From Cohnella baijiui (GTDB taxonomy: Bacteria; Bacillota; Bacilli; Paenibacillales; Paenibacillaceae): DNA of 64,000 nt. This document shows, in pieces, positions 8,032 to 15,522 of this stretch; positions within the stretch are counted from its first letter, which is position 1, and every line of letters begins with the position of its first letter. The notes beneath the pieces were generated by a model, which made no database searches, was not told the origin of the DNA, and was given only the letters and a program-made list of their open reading frames with translations. The stretch lies in assembly GCF_020731285.1 (NCBI RefSeq), contig NZ_JAJFOW010000002.1:248001-312000 (forward strand), written 5' to 3'. The position numbers and the translations under genes are program-made.

Positions 8032-9762
8032 TTACTTCTTCATGGAGGCGTAATATTCATTGGCCTCGGCCGTCATTTGCTCTCCGCCGATCTTGTTCCA
8101 GTCCTGCACGAATTTGTCGAATTCTTCGATCGGGGCGCCCAGAATAATTTTGACGAACACCTGGTTTTGCATTTTTTCCAGCGTCGATTTGCGTTCGACC
8201 ATCGTCGGCGTAGGCGCGCCTACGAATTTGTCCAGCAGGAACTGCTTGTTTTTGTCATACTGATCGACGACGGCTTCCGCGCCTTCGGGGCCGTAAATGC
8301 GTTCCCATCCCCACAGCGCGAAGCCTTCCTTGGAGCCGGACGCGTAGGCGTCCAGCTTTTCCTGAATCGTCTTGGCTTCGCCCGCCAGCTTGGACTTGTC
8401 GCCCGTCTTGCGCGCCTCCTCGAGCGCCCGGAACGATTCCAGATTTTTCTTGACCGGCGCGGGCTGGAATGGCGACAGCTGCCAGACGCTTTCCGCATTG
8501 GGTGGAGCATAGTATTTTTCGATCTCCTGGGTCTCTCCCCAGTTCTTTTCAACGTGCAAGTTGAACAATTTGATGATGGCTTCCGGATGCGCTGCGCCTT
8601 TGCGTACGGCGAAAAACTTGGTCGTGCTGAATATCAGCGGAACCTTGGGCGCCTCGCCGGATGCGGTGACGATGGGGAATGCCCTCCACTGCGCGTTCGG
8701 TTCGTTATTTTTGTTCAGCTGCAGCGGCCAGATGGAGTTCCATTGTCCGCCATACTGCATGCCGATTTTGCCTTCGGCGATCGTTTCGGAGACTTTGCTG
8801 CCGTCTTTCACCCCGAACTCCTCGTCCAGCTCCCCGTTTTGATACATCTTCTGCAGCGCTTGAAGCGCTTTCTTCATCTCCGGCTGAACGCTGCCGTACA
8901 CGAGCTTGCCGGTCGAATCCTCCAGCCAGATGTTCGGGTAGGCGCCGTAGCCGGCCATGAAGCCCTCCAGTCCCATCGCGCCGCCCCACAGATCCTTCGT
9001 AACCCCGAGACCGTAGGTGTCCTTTTTTTGATTGCCGTCCGGATCCCGTTCCGCAAACGCTTTCGAAATGGCTTCGACGTCCGCCATCGTTTTCGGCGGC
9101 TCGAGCCCCAGCTTGTCGAGCCAATCCGTCCGGATCCAAAGGAACATGGCTTGCTCGATCGACGAACCGGATTGCGGAATCGCCATCAGCTTGCCGTCGA
9201 ACGTCGCGGCGTCGAACGGTCCCGAGCCTTCCTCCGCCAGTATTTTCTTGGTGAGCGGGGAGGCGTATTTCTCGTACAGCGCCGTCATGTCCTCGATCTG
9301 GTCCGAATCCGCAAGCTGCTTGAGCTGGGTGGCGTTGACCGGGATGATATCCGGGAGATCGCCGGAGGCCAACGTTACATTGAGCTTCTGCAAGTATTGA
9401 TCCGAAGTTTCGTTGCCCTTGATGACCCAGTTGTATTTGATCTTGATGCCAAGCTGATCTTCATACAGTCGGGACCAGCGGTTATCTTCGAACGTTTCGT
9501 CCTTCAGCACGCCCAGCACGTTGTTCTCCACGACGTCGCTCAAGTTGCGCACCGTGGCGATCTCGATCGGCGGATCGTATTTGCCGAGCGGGTCTGCCAC
9601 GGCGCCCGTCCCGCCGGTCTCTTCCGCCGACGGACCGGACGTATTCGCCGGAGAAGCGTTGCCGTTCGGGTTGCCGTCGTTGCCGCTGCAGGCTGCGAGC
9701 GCCGACGAGAGCAGCATGATCGTACTTAAGGCCAAAAGCGAACGAATTTTGTCTATGTACAT
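8032..9762 (-). CDS. Extracellular solute-binding lipoprotein (LplA-like), permease-less module
   Basis: 576-residue sugar-binding lipoprotein. The signal peptide ends in the lipobox SALAAC, with lipidated Cys at residue 25 from the chosen start. The body is a long cluster-type binding protein (NRWSRLYEDQLGIKIKYNW, AFAERDPDGNQKKDTYGLGV). The ATG at 9762 is preferred over 9768 because AAGGGG lies 7 bp before it. It has its own promoter at about 9787-9815 and is followed by YesM/YesN, with only a permease fossil between. Close paralogue of the protein at 44348-46033. Probable role: oligosaccharide capture, for import or as a sensor partner of YesM (inference). Confidence 0.93.
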   Translation of the reverse strand: MYIDKIRSLLALSTIMLLSSALAACSGNDGNPNGNASPANTSGPSAEETGGTGAVADPLGKYDPPIEIATVRNLSDVVENNVLGVLKDETFEDNRWSRLYEDQLGIKIKYNWVIKGNETSDQYLQKLNVTLASGDLPDIIPVNATQLKQLADSDQIEDMTALYEKYASPLTKKILAEEGSGPFDAATFDGKLMAIPQSGSSIEQAMFLWIRTDWLDKLGLEPPKTMADVEAISKAFAERDPDGNQKKDTYGLGVTKDLWGGAMGLEGFMAGYGAYPNIWLEDSTGKLVYGSVQPEMKKALQALQKMYQNGELDEEFGVKDGSKVSETIAEGKIGMQYGGQWNSIWPLQLNKNNEPNAQWRAFPIVTASGEAPKVPLIFSTTKFFAVRKGAAHPEAIIKLFNLHVEKNWGETQEIEKYYAPPNAESVWQLSPFQPAPVKKNLESFRALEEARKTGDKSKLAGEAKTIQEKLDAYASGSKEGFALWGWERIYGPEGAEAVVDQYDKNKQFLLDKFVGAPTPTMVERKSTLEKMQNQVFVKIILGAPIEEFDKFVQDWNKIGGEQMTAEANEYYASMKK

Positions 9763-9786
9763 AACCATACCCCTTTTTGGATGCAG

Positions 9787-9843
9787 TCTATAGACAGGCG
9801 GAAAAAGCCGAACAATGTCCGACTTTTTACATGATTCACCATC
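9787..9843 (-). promoter_or_regulatory. Promoter and putative activator site of the binding protein-yesMN unit
   Basis: On the minus strand a -35 TTGTTC (9810-9815) and -10 TATAGA (9787-9792) are 17 bp apart. A 21-bp element at 9823-9843 (core GGTGAATCATGTAAAAAG) ends 7 bp upstream of the -35. The same element at the same distance occurs before the LplB gene (15328-15348), which argues for a shared activator, plausibly the local YesN. Confidence 0.65.
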
Positions 9844-9865
9844 ATTGACAAAATTTTAATCGCAA

Positions 9866-11428
9866 TTATTCATCAAAAGCCGATCCTGATTCCTGCGCTC
9901 CCAACGGCTTGTTTTTCTTGAAATATTGCTTTACGAGAAACTTCATCGTATCTCTCGGCTGCTCCCTGGCAAACGCCGCTTGATCCGCGAATCGCATGCC
10001 GTACGGCGCTTCCGGCGTATAGGGCTCCCATCTCGGCAGGTCCTCTCCCGTCGAATCCAGGCCGTTCGGATCTCCGGTTCGGATGAAGTTCGCCCAATAT
10101 TGGCACATCTGGCGGGCCAGATCGTAATGCTTGCCGACGAACGGCCTCCAGCATTTGGCAAGGGTCTCGAAGAAGAACCAGAGATCCACCGAGTGGAACG
10201 TTCCCGGGCGATCCCATCCCGGGATGTCCGCATCGAATTGGTAGTAGTACAGCGGGATATGGGCGCCGGTATCGGCATTGGCCTGCCCGGCAATGCGTAT
10301 CGCGTATTCGATGCCGCTCACCGAGGCCTTGTTCACAACCTCGTCCAGGTTGCCCGAATGCGCATCGCAAAGCGAGAGAAACGCTTCGGCATCGTCACCG
10401 AACAGATCGACCGCCATGCGCTTGAATTCATCAAGCTTACCGACATCCGGAACGCTGAAAAATTCGGATGACGTATGGCCGAACAGCACCGGCACCATCC
10501 AGCGCTTGTTCTCCAGAAATAATTCGAACGCGTTGCCTACGCAGAACTTGCGATCGACAACGGTGCCCCAGAATGCTTTGGACTCCAGGTACTTATCGCG
10601 AACATATACCGCATCCAGCTTGCGTGCTTCCGCAAGCGAGGATACGCCGAGCGATTCGAAGAATCGCACGCCTTCCCGTTCGGCTTCCTTCAGATCGCGC
10701 AGAAACCTGGGCGAAGAGGCGCCCGGATAGAGCTTCGCGAATACCCCGCTTTGAACGATCGCCCTTTGAAAGAGCCCTTCGTTCTGAGGCGAAGCGAGCT
10801 GGCTCATCACGCTGCCGCCGCCGGCCGATTGTCCGCCGATGGTGATATTGTCCGGATCGCCGCCGAAAGCCGCGATATTTCGTTTCACCCATCGCGTGGC
10901 GAATTGTTGGTCGAGGTGGCCGAAGTTCGCGGGAGTTTCCGGACATTCCGCCGTGATCTCGGGATGGCATAGGAATCCGAACGCGTTCAGACGATAGTTG
11001 ATCGTGACGACAACGATGCCCCTTCGGGCGATGCGTTCGCCGTCGAACTCCATTTCCGCTGTATGGCCGACCTGCAGGCCTCCGCCGAAATACCACACGT
11101 ACACCGGCAGCTTCTCATCGGCGCGGCCTGCCGGCGTCCATACGTTCAGATAGAGACAGTCCTCGTCCATGGCGATGTCCGGCTCTACCGCCCATTCCCG
11201 GGTGTAGATGTTGTTAACGTCGATCTCTTGCCTCACTTGCATCGAAACCGGCGCGAATTCGAACGCTTGAAGATCGCCTTCCCAATCATGAGCGGGCTGC
11301 GGGGCGCGCCAGCGGTTGTCGCCTACGGGCGGAGCGGCGAACGGTATCCCTTTGAAGCTCGTAATCCGGGGGTCGGCTGCCGGCAATCCCCGTACCGTTC
11401 CGTTTTCTACCTGAACGACTCTGCGCAT
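9866..11428 (-). CDS. Carboxylesterase type B
   Basis: 520-residue alpha/beta-hydrolase without signal peptide, so cytoplasmic. Key marks are the family signature EDCLYLNVWTP, the oxyanion segment YFGGGL, the nucleophile Ser201 in GGQSAGG, a catalytic His likely in TFHSVDLWFFFE, and the C-terminal signature QYWANFIRTGDPNG. The ATG at 11428 is chosen because GGAGG sits 8 bp upstream; a longer frame opens at 11476 but overlaps the intergenic hairpin. It is last in the importer operon, so it may remove acetyl or feruloyl esters from imported xylo-oligosaccharides (inference). A general esterase role is the alternative. Confidence 0.92.
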   Translation of the reverse strand: MRRVVQVENGTVRGLPAADPRITSFKGIPFAAPPVGDNRWRAPQPAHDWEGDLQAFEFAPVSMQVRQEIDVNNIYTREWAVEPDIAMDEDCLYLNVWTPAGRADEKLPVYVWYFGGGLQVGHTAEMEFDGERIARRGIVVVTINYRLNAFGFLCHPEITAECPETPANFGHLDQQFATRWVKRNIAAFGGDPDNITIGGQSAGGGSVMSQLASPQNEGLFQRAIVQSGVFAKLYPGASSPRFLRDLKEAEREGVRFFESLGVSSLAEARKLDAVYVRDKYLESKAFWGTVVDRKFCVGNAFELFLENKRWMVPVLFGHTSSEFFSVPDVGKLDEFKRMAVDLFGDDAEAFLSLCDAHSGNLDEVVNKASVSGIEYAIRIAGQANADTGAHIPLYYYQFDADIPGWDRPGTFHSVDLWFFFETLAKCWRPFVGKHYDLARQMCQYWANFIRTGDPNGLDSTGEDLPRWEPYTPEAPYGMRFADQAAFAREQPRDTMKFLVKQYFKKNKPLGAQESGSAFDE

Positions 11429-11466
11429 CTTGGCATCCTCCTTCATCGACCTGGTTAAATCAATTC

Positions 11467-11498
11467 GGAGGGGCATATCTTTTGGATATGTCCCCTCC
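11467..11498 (-). other. Intercistronic hairpin between binding protein and esterase
   Basis: A 13-bp stem (GGAGGGG-CATATC with one bulged base) and 5-nt loop lie between the binding-protein stop (11519) and the esterase start (11428). No T-run follows, so it is more likely an mRNA-stabilising or attenuating hairpin than a full terminator. Such elements usually keep the binding-protein message abundant. Confidence 0.6.
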
Positions 11499-11518
11499 TG
11501 ATGAAGTAAAAGATGAGC

Positions 11519-13315
11519 TTACTTGCCGGCTTGCGCGTCGGCACGCATTTTTACAATTTTCTGTGCCTTGGCCGTATCGGCGGCCACAACGTCCTTCCAG
11601 CCGAGGCCTTCCACATCCTTCTGCATCTTGGTCCACAGCTGGTCGAATTCCGCTTGGTTTTTCGCGAAGACCATTTTCCAGGATGTGTTCTTCACATAGT
11701 CCGAGATCTGGCTGCGTTTGTTCTTGATATCCGAGGAATCGGTCCCGAGACTCGTGTTGATATTGGGAACGATGTCGATCATGTTGTTTTTCAGGTAATA
11801 GTCCGTCGCGTTCTTGGCGTTGTAGGCACTCTGCCAATCCGTCGTCAGAGCGGTCTTGTTCGCTTCGATGGTCGAGCTCCAGTAGTTGTTGTTATAGAAT
11901 TCTCCCGTATCCGGATCGATGACGAAGTCGCTCATGATCATGCTGTTGATCTTGCTCTGTCCGTCCTGGTACCCGCCGCCGCCGTATTCGTCCGGAACGG
12001 GCGTATTGTTCTGGAAGGCGGTCTGACCGACTTCGGTCAGCTTGAACTTGCCGTCCGAAGTCTTCTCGTAATTAAAGCCTTCGAAGCCGTTCGTGTAGTA
12101 GCGCAGACCTTCCGGAGAGACGAGCCAATCCATGAATTCCATGATGCGGTCGGGATCTTTCGCCTTCGAACCGATCGCGAACACTCTTCCGCTGCCGTAA
12201 TAAGCGTCGCTGCTCTGAATGATGCGAGTATCGGCAATCGGAACCGCCACGTTGCCGTCGCCGTTTTTGCCTCTCTCGATCGTATTGTAGAAGCCTCTCT
12301 GCCAGGAGTACCACAAGAGAAGAACCTGCTTGTTGGTCAGCTTCTCGGCGACTTTGTTCCAGTCCTGGGTCGGCGAGTCGGGGTCGACGAGGCCCATCTG
12401 GTTGGCGTCAAAATAAAACTTCAGAATCTGCTTGTACATGCTGTTGTCGTCGATAATCGGCACGATATCGCCCTTCGCGTTCAACTGGATCGTCGTGGTG
12501 CCGTCCGGCTTCTCATAGCCGTACCAGTTGCTGAGCCAGCGAACGTTCTCCATGGCGCCGGTACCGCCGTCCCAATCCTTCCACAGCGTGATCGGAACGA
12601 TCGGCTTGCCGTCCGGCGTCTTCGGGTACTTGGCCTGCATCTGCTTCAAGACGTTCAGCAGATCGGTCAGATTGTTCAGCTTGGGAGCCCCGACTCCCTT
12701 GTAATAATCCCAAGGCATAATCGGGCTCGAGTAAGGAATCTCCTCCGAGAAGGTCGTGGGCGAGGTATCGGCTTCGAACGTCGGCAAGCCGTAAATCTTC
12801 CCTTCCGGATTGACTTTGTCGAAGGCAGCGTTAAACGGCTTGAAATGATTGTCCGCGTATGCGGACAAGTACTTCGTGTTTTTGAGCTTGTCCGTAATAT
12901 CCATGACCAGTCCGGCCGGAATCAATTCTTCCAACTGGCTGTTGTCGACGATCAGAAGATCGCCCAGATCGCCCGCCGCCGTTCTCGTCTTGAACAGCTG
13001 ATCGCCGGCCACCTGCGGAGAAAGAATGTTCAAGGTGATGTTGAATTTATCCTTGACCAGCTTGCCGTACCACCCCGTCTGCTCGCCTTGGTAATTGGCC
13101 GCGTTGTCGAAAACGGTGATCGTCAGCGGCTTGCTGTGATCGATCGCGCCGCTGCCTTGGGAAGCGCTCGCGCCTGCGCTTGGAACGGACGGCGCGGCGG
13201 ATGGCGATGCCTTGCCGGAACCGCCGCTGCATCCGGTCAATGCCGCCGATGCGAGGAACAGACCCGCGATGGACGCGGCCATCGTTTTTTTTGCGATTTT
13301 TCTGCTTTTGCTCAT
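11519..13315 (-). CDS. Extracellular solute-binding lipoprotein (LplA-like)
   Basis: 598-residue binding protein of a sugar ABC importer. The N-terminus MSKSRKIAKKTMAAS leads into a signal peptide with lipobox AALTGC (Cys29) and a Ser/Gly/Pro-rich linker. The body is of the long cluster found with LplB/YtcP permeases. The ATG at 13315 has GGGGGG 6 bp upstream. It follows the two permeases (order LplB, YtcP, LplA) and precedes the esterase. Expected to capture xylo- or arabinoxylo-oligosaccharides at the membrane surface, judged from the adjoining xylanolytic genes. Confidence 0.95.
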   Translation of the reverse strand: MSKSRKIAKKTMAASIAGLFLASAALTGCSGGSGKASPSAAPSVPSAGASASQGSGAIDHSKPLTITVFDNAANYQGEQTGWYGKLVKDKFNITLNILSPQVAGDQLFKTRTAAGDLGDLLIVDNSQLEELIPAGLVMDITDKLKNTKYLSAYADNHFKPFNAAFDKVNPEGKIYGLPTFEADTSPTTFSEEIPYSSPIMPWDYYKGVGAPKLNNLTDLLNVLKQMQAKYPKTPDGKPIVPITLWKDWDGGTGAMENVRWLSNWYGYEKPDGTTTIQLNAKGDIVPIIDDNSMYKQILKFYFDANQMGLVDPDSPTQDWNKVAEKLTNKQVLLLWYSWQRGFYNTIERGKNGDGNVAVPIADTRIIQSSDAYYGSGRVFAIGSKAKDPDRIMEFMDWLVSPEGLRYYTNGFEGFNYEKTSDGKFKLTEVGQTAFQNNTPVPDEYGGGGYQDGQSKINSMIMSDFVIDPDTGEFYNNNYWSSTIEANKTALTTDWQSAYNAKNATDYYLKNNMIDIVPNINTSLGTDSSDIKNKRSQISDYVKNTSWKMVFAKNQAEFDQLWTKMQKDVEGLGWKDVVAADTAKAQKIVKMRADAQAGK

Positions 13316-13363
13316 GTTTACCCCCCACACTTGGTCAATGTATTATAATGGCACAGGCGCAAG

Positions 13364-14326
13364 TCAACCTTTCACCGCGCCGATCATAATCCCTTTTACG
13401 AAGAACCGTTGGAATATCGGGTACACCAGCAAAATGGGCGCCACGACGATAATGGTCACCGTCATTCGGATCGAAGTCGTCGTCTGCTTGGTCGCCAGGC
13501 TGGCCATAGCCGTCGAGCCGGCGTTCTGCAGGTTGACCATGGTCGACAAGGAACTGGCCTGATTGATGTAGTTGTAGAGAATAAACTGCAGGCTGTAGAG
13601 CTTGCTGTCCGTCACCAGCAGCAGCGTGTCCTGAAAGGAATTCCACTGATCCACGGCCGCGAAGATCGCGACCGTCGCCAAAATGGGCTTGCATATGGGC
13701 AGCATGATGCGAAAGAAGAGCGTCAACGTCCCGGCGCCGTCGATGCTGGCCGCCTGCTGCAGCTCCTTCGGCGTCGATTCGACAAACGTCTTGACCAGAA
13801 TGATGAAAAAAGGAGCGACGATCGTAGGCAGCACATAAGCCAGAAAATTGTTGGTCAGGTGCAGCGACCTCATGGTCAAATACCACGGAATAATGCCGGC
13901 ATTGAAGAACATCGTGATCACCGTGAACCTGTACCAGAACCTCCTCCCCCACATATCCTCCTGGGTGAACATGAAGCCCAGGAATGCCGAAGCCCCTACC
14001 GTCAACGTCGTTCCGATGACGGTCCTTCCCAACGAGACGAGCGCCGCGTTCCCCAGGCCCGGAATCTTAAATACGTCCAAGTAGTTCTGGAAGTGGATAT
14101 GCTTCGGGAGAAACACGACATCGCCTTTGGCGCTGAGATCGTTGGCGCTAATCGTGTTAATGATGATGGAATAAAAGGGATAGATGCAGACAAGAGCGAA
14201 CAGGGAAAACAGAGTATAAATCAAAACCGTCATGAACTTGTCCGCGGCGCTGACCTGAAACTTCATTTTTTTGTCGACTCGATGCGCCGGCTCGCGCGGC
14301 GCCAACTCGGCTGCGCTGTCGCTCAT
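13364..14326 (-). CDS. Carbohydrate ABC permease, YtcP type
   Basis: 320-residue membrane subunit of the importer. It starts MSDSAAELAPREP at 14326, overlapping the LplB stop as ATGA (14323-14326). A longer upstream frame is only an out-of-frame shadow of LplB. Six transmembrane segments are visible, with the EAA loop LQQAASIDGAGTLTLFFRIMLP and the family-typical C-terminus FVKGIMIGAVKG. Forms the translocation channel with the LplB-type permease. No ATPase gene is present, so a shared MsmX-like ATPase would energise it. Confidence 0.95.
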   Translation of the reverse strand: MSDSAAELAPREPAHRVDKKMKFQVSAADKFMTVLIYTLFSLFALVCIYPFYSIIINTISANDLSAKGDVVFLPKHIHFQNYLDVFKIPGLGNAALVSLGRTVIGTTLTVGASAFLGFMFTQEDMWGRRFWYRFTVITMFFNAGIIPWYLTMRSLHLTNNFLAYVLPTIVAPFFIILVKTFVESTPKELQQAASIDGAGTLTLFFRIMLPICKPILATVAIFAAVDQWNSFQDTLLLVTDSKLYSLQFILYNYINQASSLSTMVNLQNAGSTAMASLATKQTTTSIRMTVTIIVVAPILLVYPIFQRFFVKGIMIGAVKG

Positions 14327-15243
14327 ACGATGCTCTCTCCTCTTAACAATTTGGACAATCCGTTCACCGAAAAGAGAAGCACAACGCTGATCAAGCTCTT
14401 CAGCATGCTGATCGCGACGGACACGGAATAGCTGCCGCCTCCCATGGCCAGGTTGTAAACGTACAAGTCCAAAACCTGGATGTTTTCCTTGTTGAAGGCG
14501 TTCTGGAAGACGAAGTACTGCTCCAGGCCATTGTTGAGGAAGCTCGCGATCTGCAGCATCAACAGCACGAAATACGTCGGCAGCATGCTTGGCAGAACGA
14601 CATGCCGGATCACCTGCATACGTGTCGCGCCGTCTACATGCGCCGCTTCGTAAAGAGAATCGTCGATTCCCATGATCGCCGCGATATACAGGATGGCCGA
14701 CCAGCCCAACGATTTCCAGGTCATCCACATCCACATCGTCAGCCACACGTGATCGGAGCTTTGCAGGAACAGGATCGGCGAATCGGTCAGTCCGAGCTGC
14801 TTCAGCATGCCGTTGACGATCCCTTCGCTGGAGAACATCGAGAAGGCCAGCGAATAGACCAATACCCAGCTGATAAAGTTCGGAAGGGTGGTAACCGTCT
14901 GGATGAACTTTCGAAAGCGGACGGCTTTGATCTCGGTGAGGAAGATGGCGAAGATCATCGGAAGCCAGGAGAAGAGTAGGGCCAAGCCACTCATTCCGAA
15001 CGTGTTCTTGATGACCTGCAGCAGTTGATCGACCTTGACCTGGTTCTCGACCAAGGAATGAAACCACTTGAACCCTACAAACGGGGATTCGGACAGCGGA
15101 ATCGGCGGCATGTAGTCAAAGAAGGCATAAACCCACCCGTACAGGGGGTAGTAGGCGAAGACGCCAAGCAAGATCATAAACGGCAGGATGTAGAGAAATT
15201 TGCGTATGGAAATGCTTTTCTTGCTGTAAAGTCGCGTTTGCAC
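14323..15243 (-). CDS. Carbohydrate ABC permease, LplB type
   Basis: 306-residue membrane subunit, first gene of the importer operon. It starts at GTG (15243) with AAGGGAG 7 bp upstream. The N-terminal RKFLYILPFMILLGVFAYYP segment, the short Y-GWVYAFFDY periplasmic-side loop and the EAA loop LYEAAHVDGATRMQVIRHVVLPS are typical of LplB/PTS-independent polysaccharide importers. Partner of the YtcP-type protein. Confidence 0.95.
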   Translation of the reverse strand: MQTRLYSKKSISIRKFLYILPFMILLGVFAYYPLYGWVYAFFDYMPPIPLSESPFVGFKWFHSLVENQVKVDQLLQVIKNTFGMSGLALLFSWLPMIFAIFLTEIKAVRFRKFIQTVTTLPNFISWVLVYSLAFSMFSSEGIVNGMLKQLGLTDSPILFLQSSDHVWLTMWMWMTWKSLGWSAILYIAAIMGIDDSLYEAAHVDGATRMQVIRHVVLPSMLPTYFVLLMLQIASFLNNGLEQYFVFQNAFNKENIQVLDLYVYNLAMGGGSYSVSVAISMLKSLISVVLLFSVNGLSKLLRGESIV

Positions 15244-15277
15244 CGTGTCGCTCCCTTCATTCTGTTGGCGATTATTT

Positions 15278-15291
15278 TGTTTACGCTTTCA
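15278..15291 (-). promoter_or_regulatory. CcpA-type cre site
   Basis: The minus strand reads TGAAAGCGTAAACA, a full match to the Gram-positive cre consensus TGNNARCGNWWWCA. Its first base coincides with the end of the -10 box, so bound CcpA would block the promoter. This implies carbon-catabolite repression of the importer operon. Confidence 0.75.
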
Positions 15292-15348
15292 TTATAGAAA
15301 GGCGGAAACGGTCCGAACAACGCGCATCTTTTTACTTGCTTCACCATC
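15291..15348 (-). promoter_or_regulatory. Promoter and upstream activator-like element of the importer operon
   Basis: -10 TATAAT at 15291-15296 and -35 TTGTTC at 15315-15320 are 18 bp apart on the minus strand. A 21-bp element at 15328-15348 (core GGTGAAGCAAGTAAAAAG) sits 7 bp upstream of the -35 and closely matches the element before the binding-protein gene at 9.8 kb. Confidence 0.75.
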
Positions 15349-15473
15349 GTTTACCTATTTGTAAGCGCTGTATATTCCAGACGATATCTTGCGATTGAAG
15401 GCAAGGGACCGAGCGTTACAGGAAGAGCGTTGCAGGATCGCTCTTGTGTCGCACGCAGAGAAGCAGGAACGTG

Positions 15474-15501
15474 AAAAAGGAGAATCTCGCTGGATTCTCC
15501 C
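15474..15501 (-). terminator. Terminator of the glycoside hydrolase operon
   Basis: Stem GGAGAATC / GATTCTCC (15479-15486 with 15493-15500), 6-nt loop, followed on the minus strand by five T's (15474-15478). It lies just after the stop of the GH43 gene at 15523. Confidence 0.85.
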
Positions 15502-15522
15502 TGAGAATGAATTCCGTGAAGA

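Noticed and set aside
7720..9729. Long plus-strand frame of 669 codons
   Set aside because: Antisense to the binding-protein and kinase genes; high-GC shadow with Arg/Phe-rich composition and no ribosome site.
11513..13348. Long plus-strand frame of 611 codons
   Set aside because: Exact mirror of the lipoprotein gene on the other strand; no domain or start signal.
13364..15067. Apparent 567-residue fusion upstream of the YtcP permease
   Set aside because: The first 247 codons are an out-of-frame reading of the LplB gene; the real start is the ATGA overlap at 14326.
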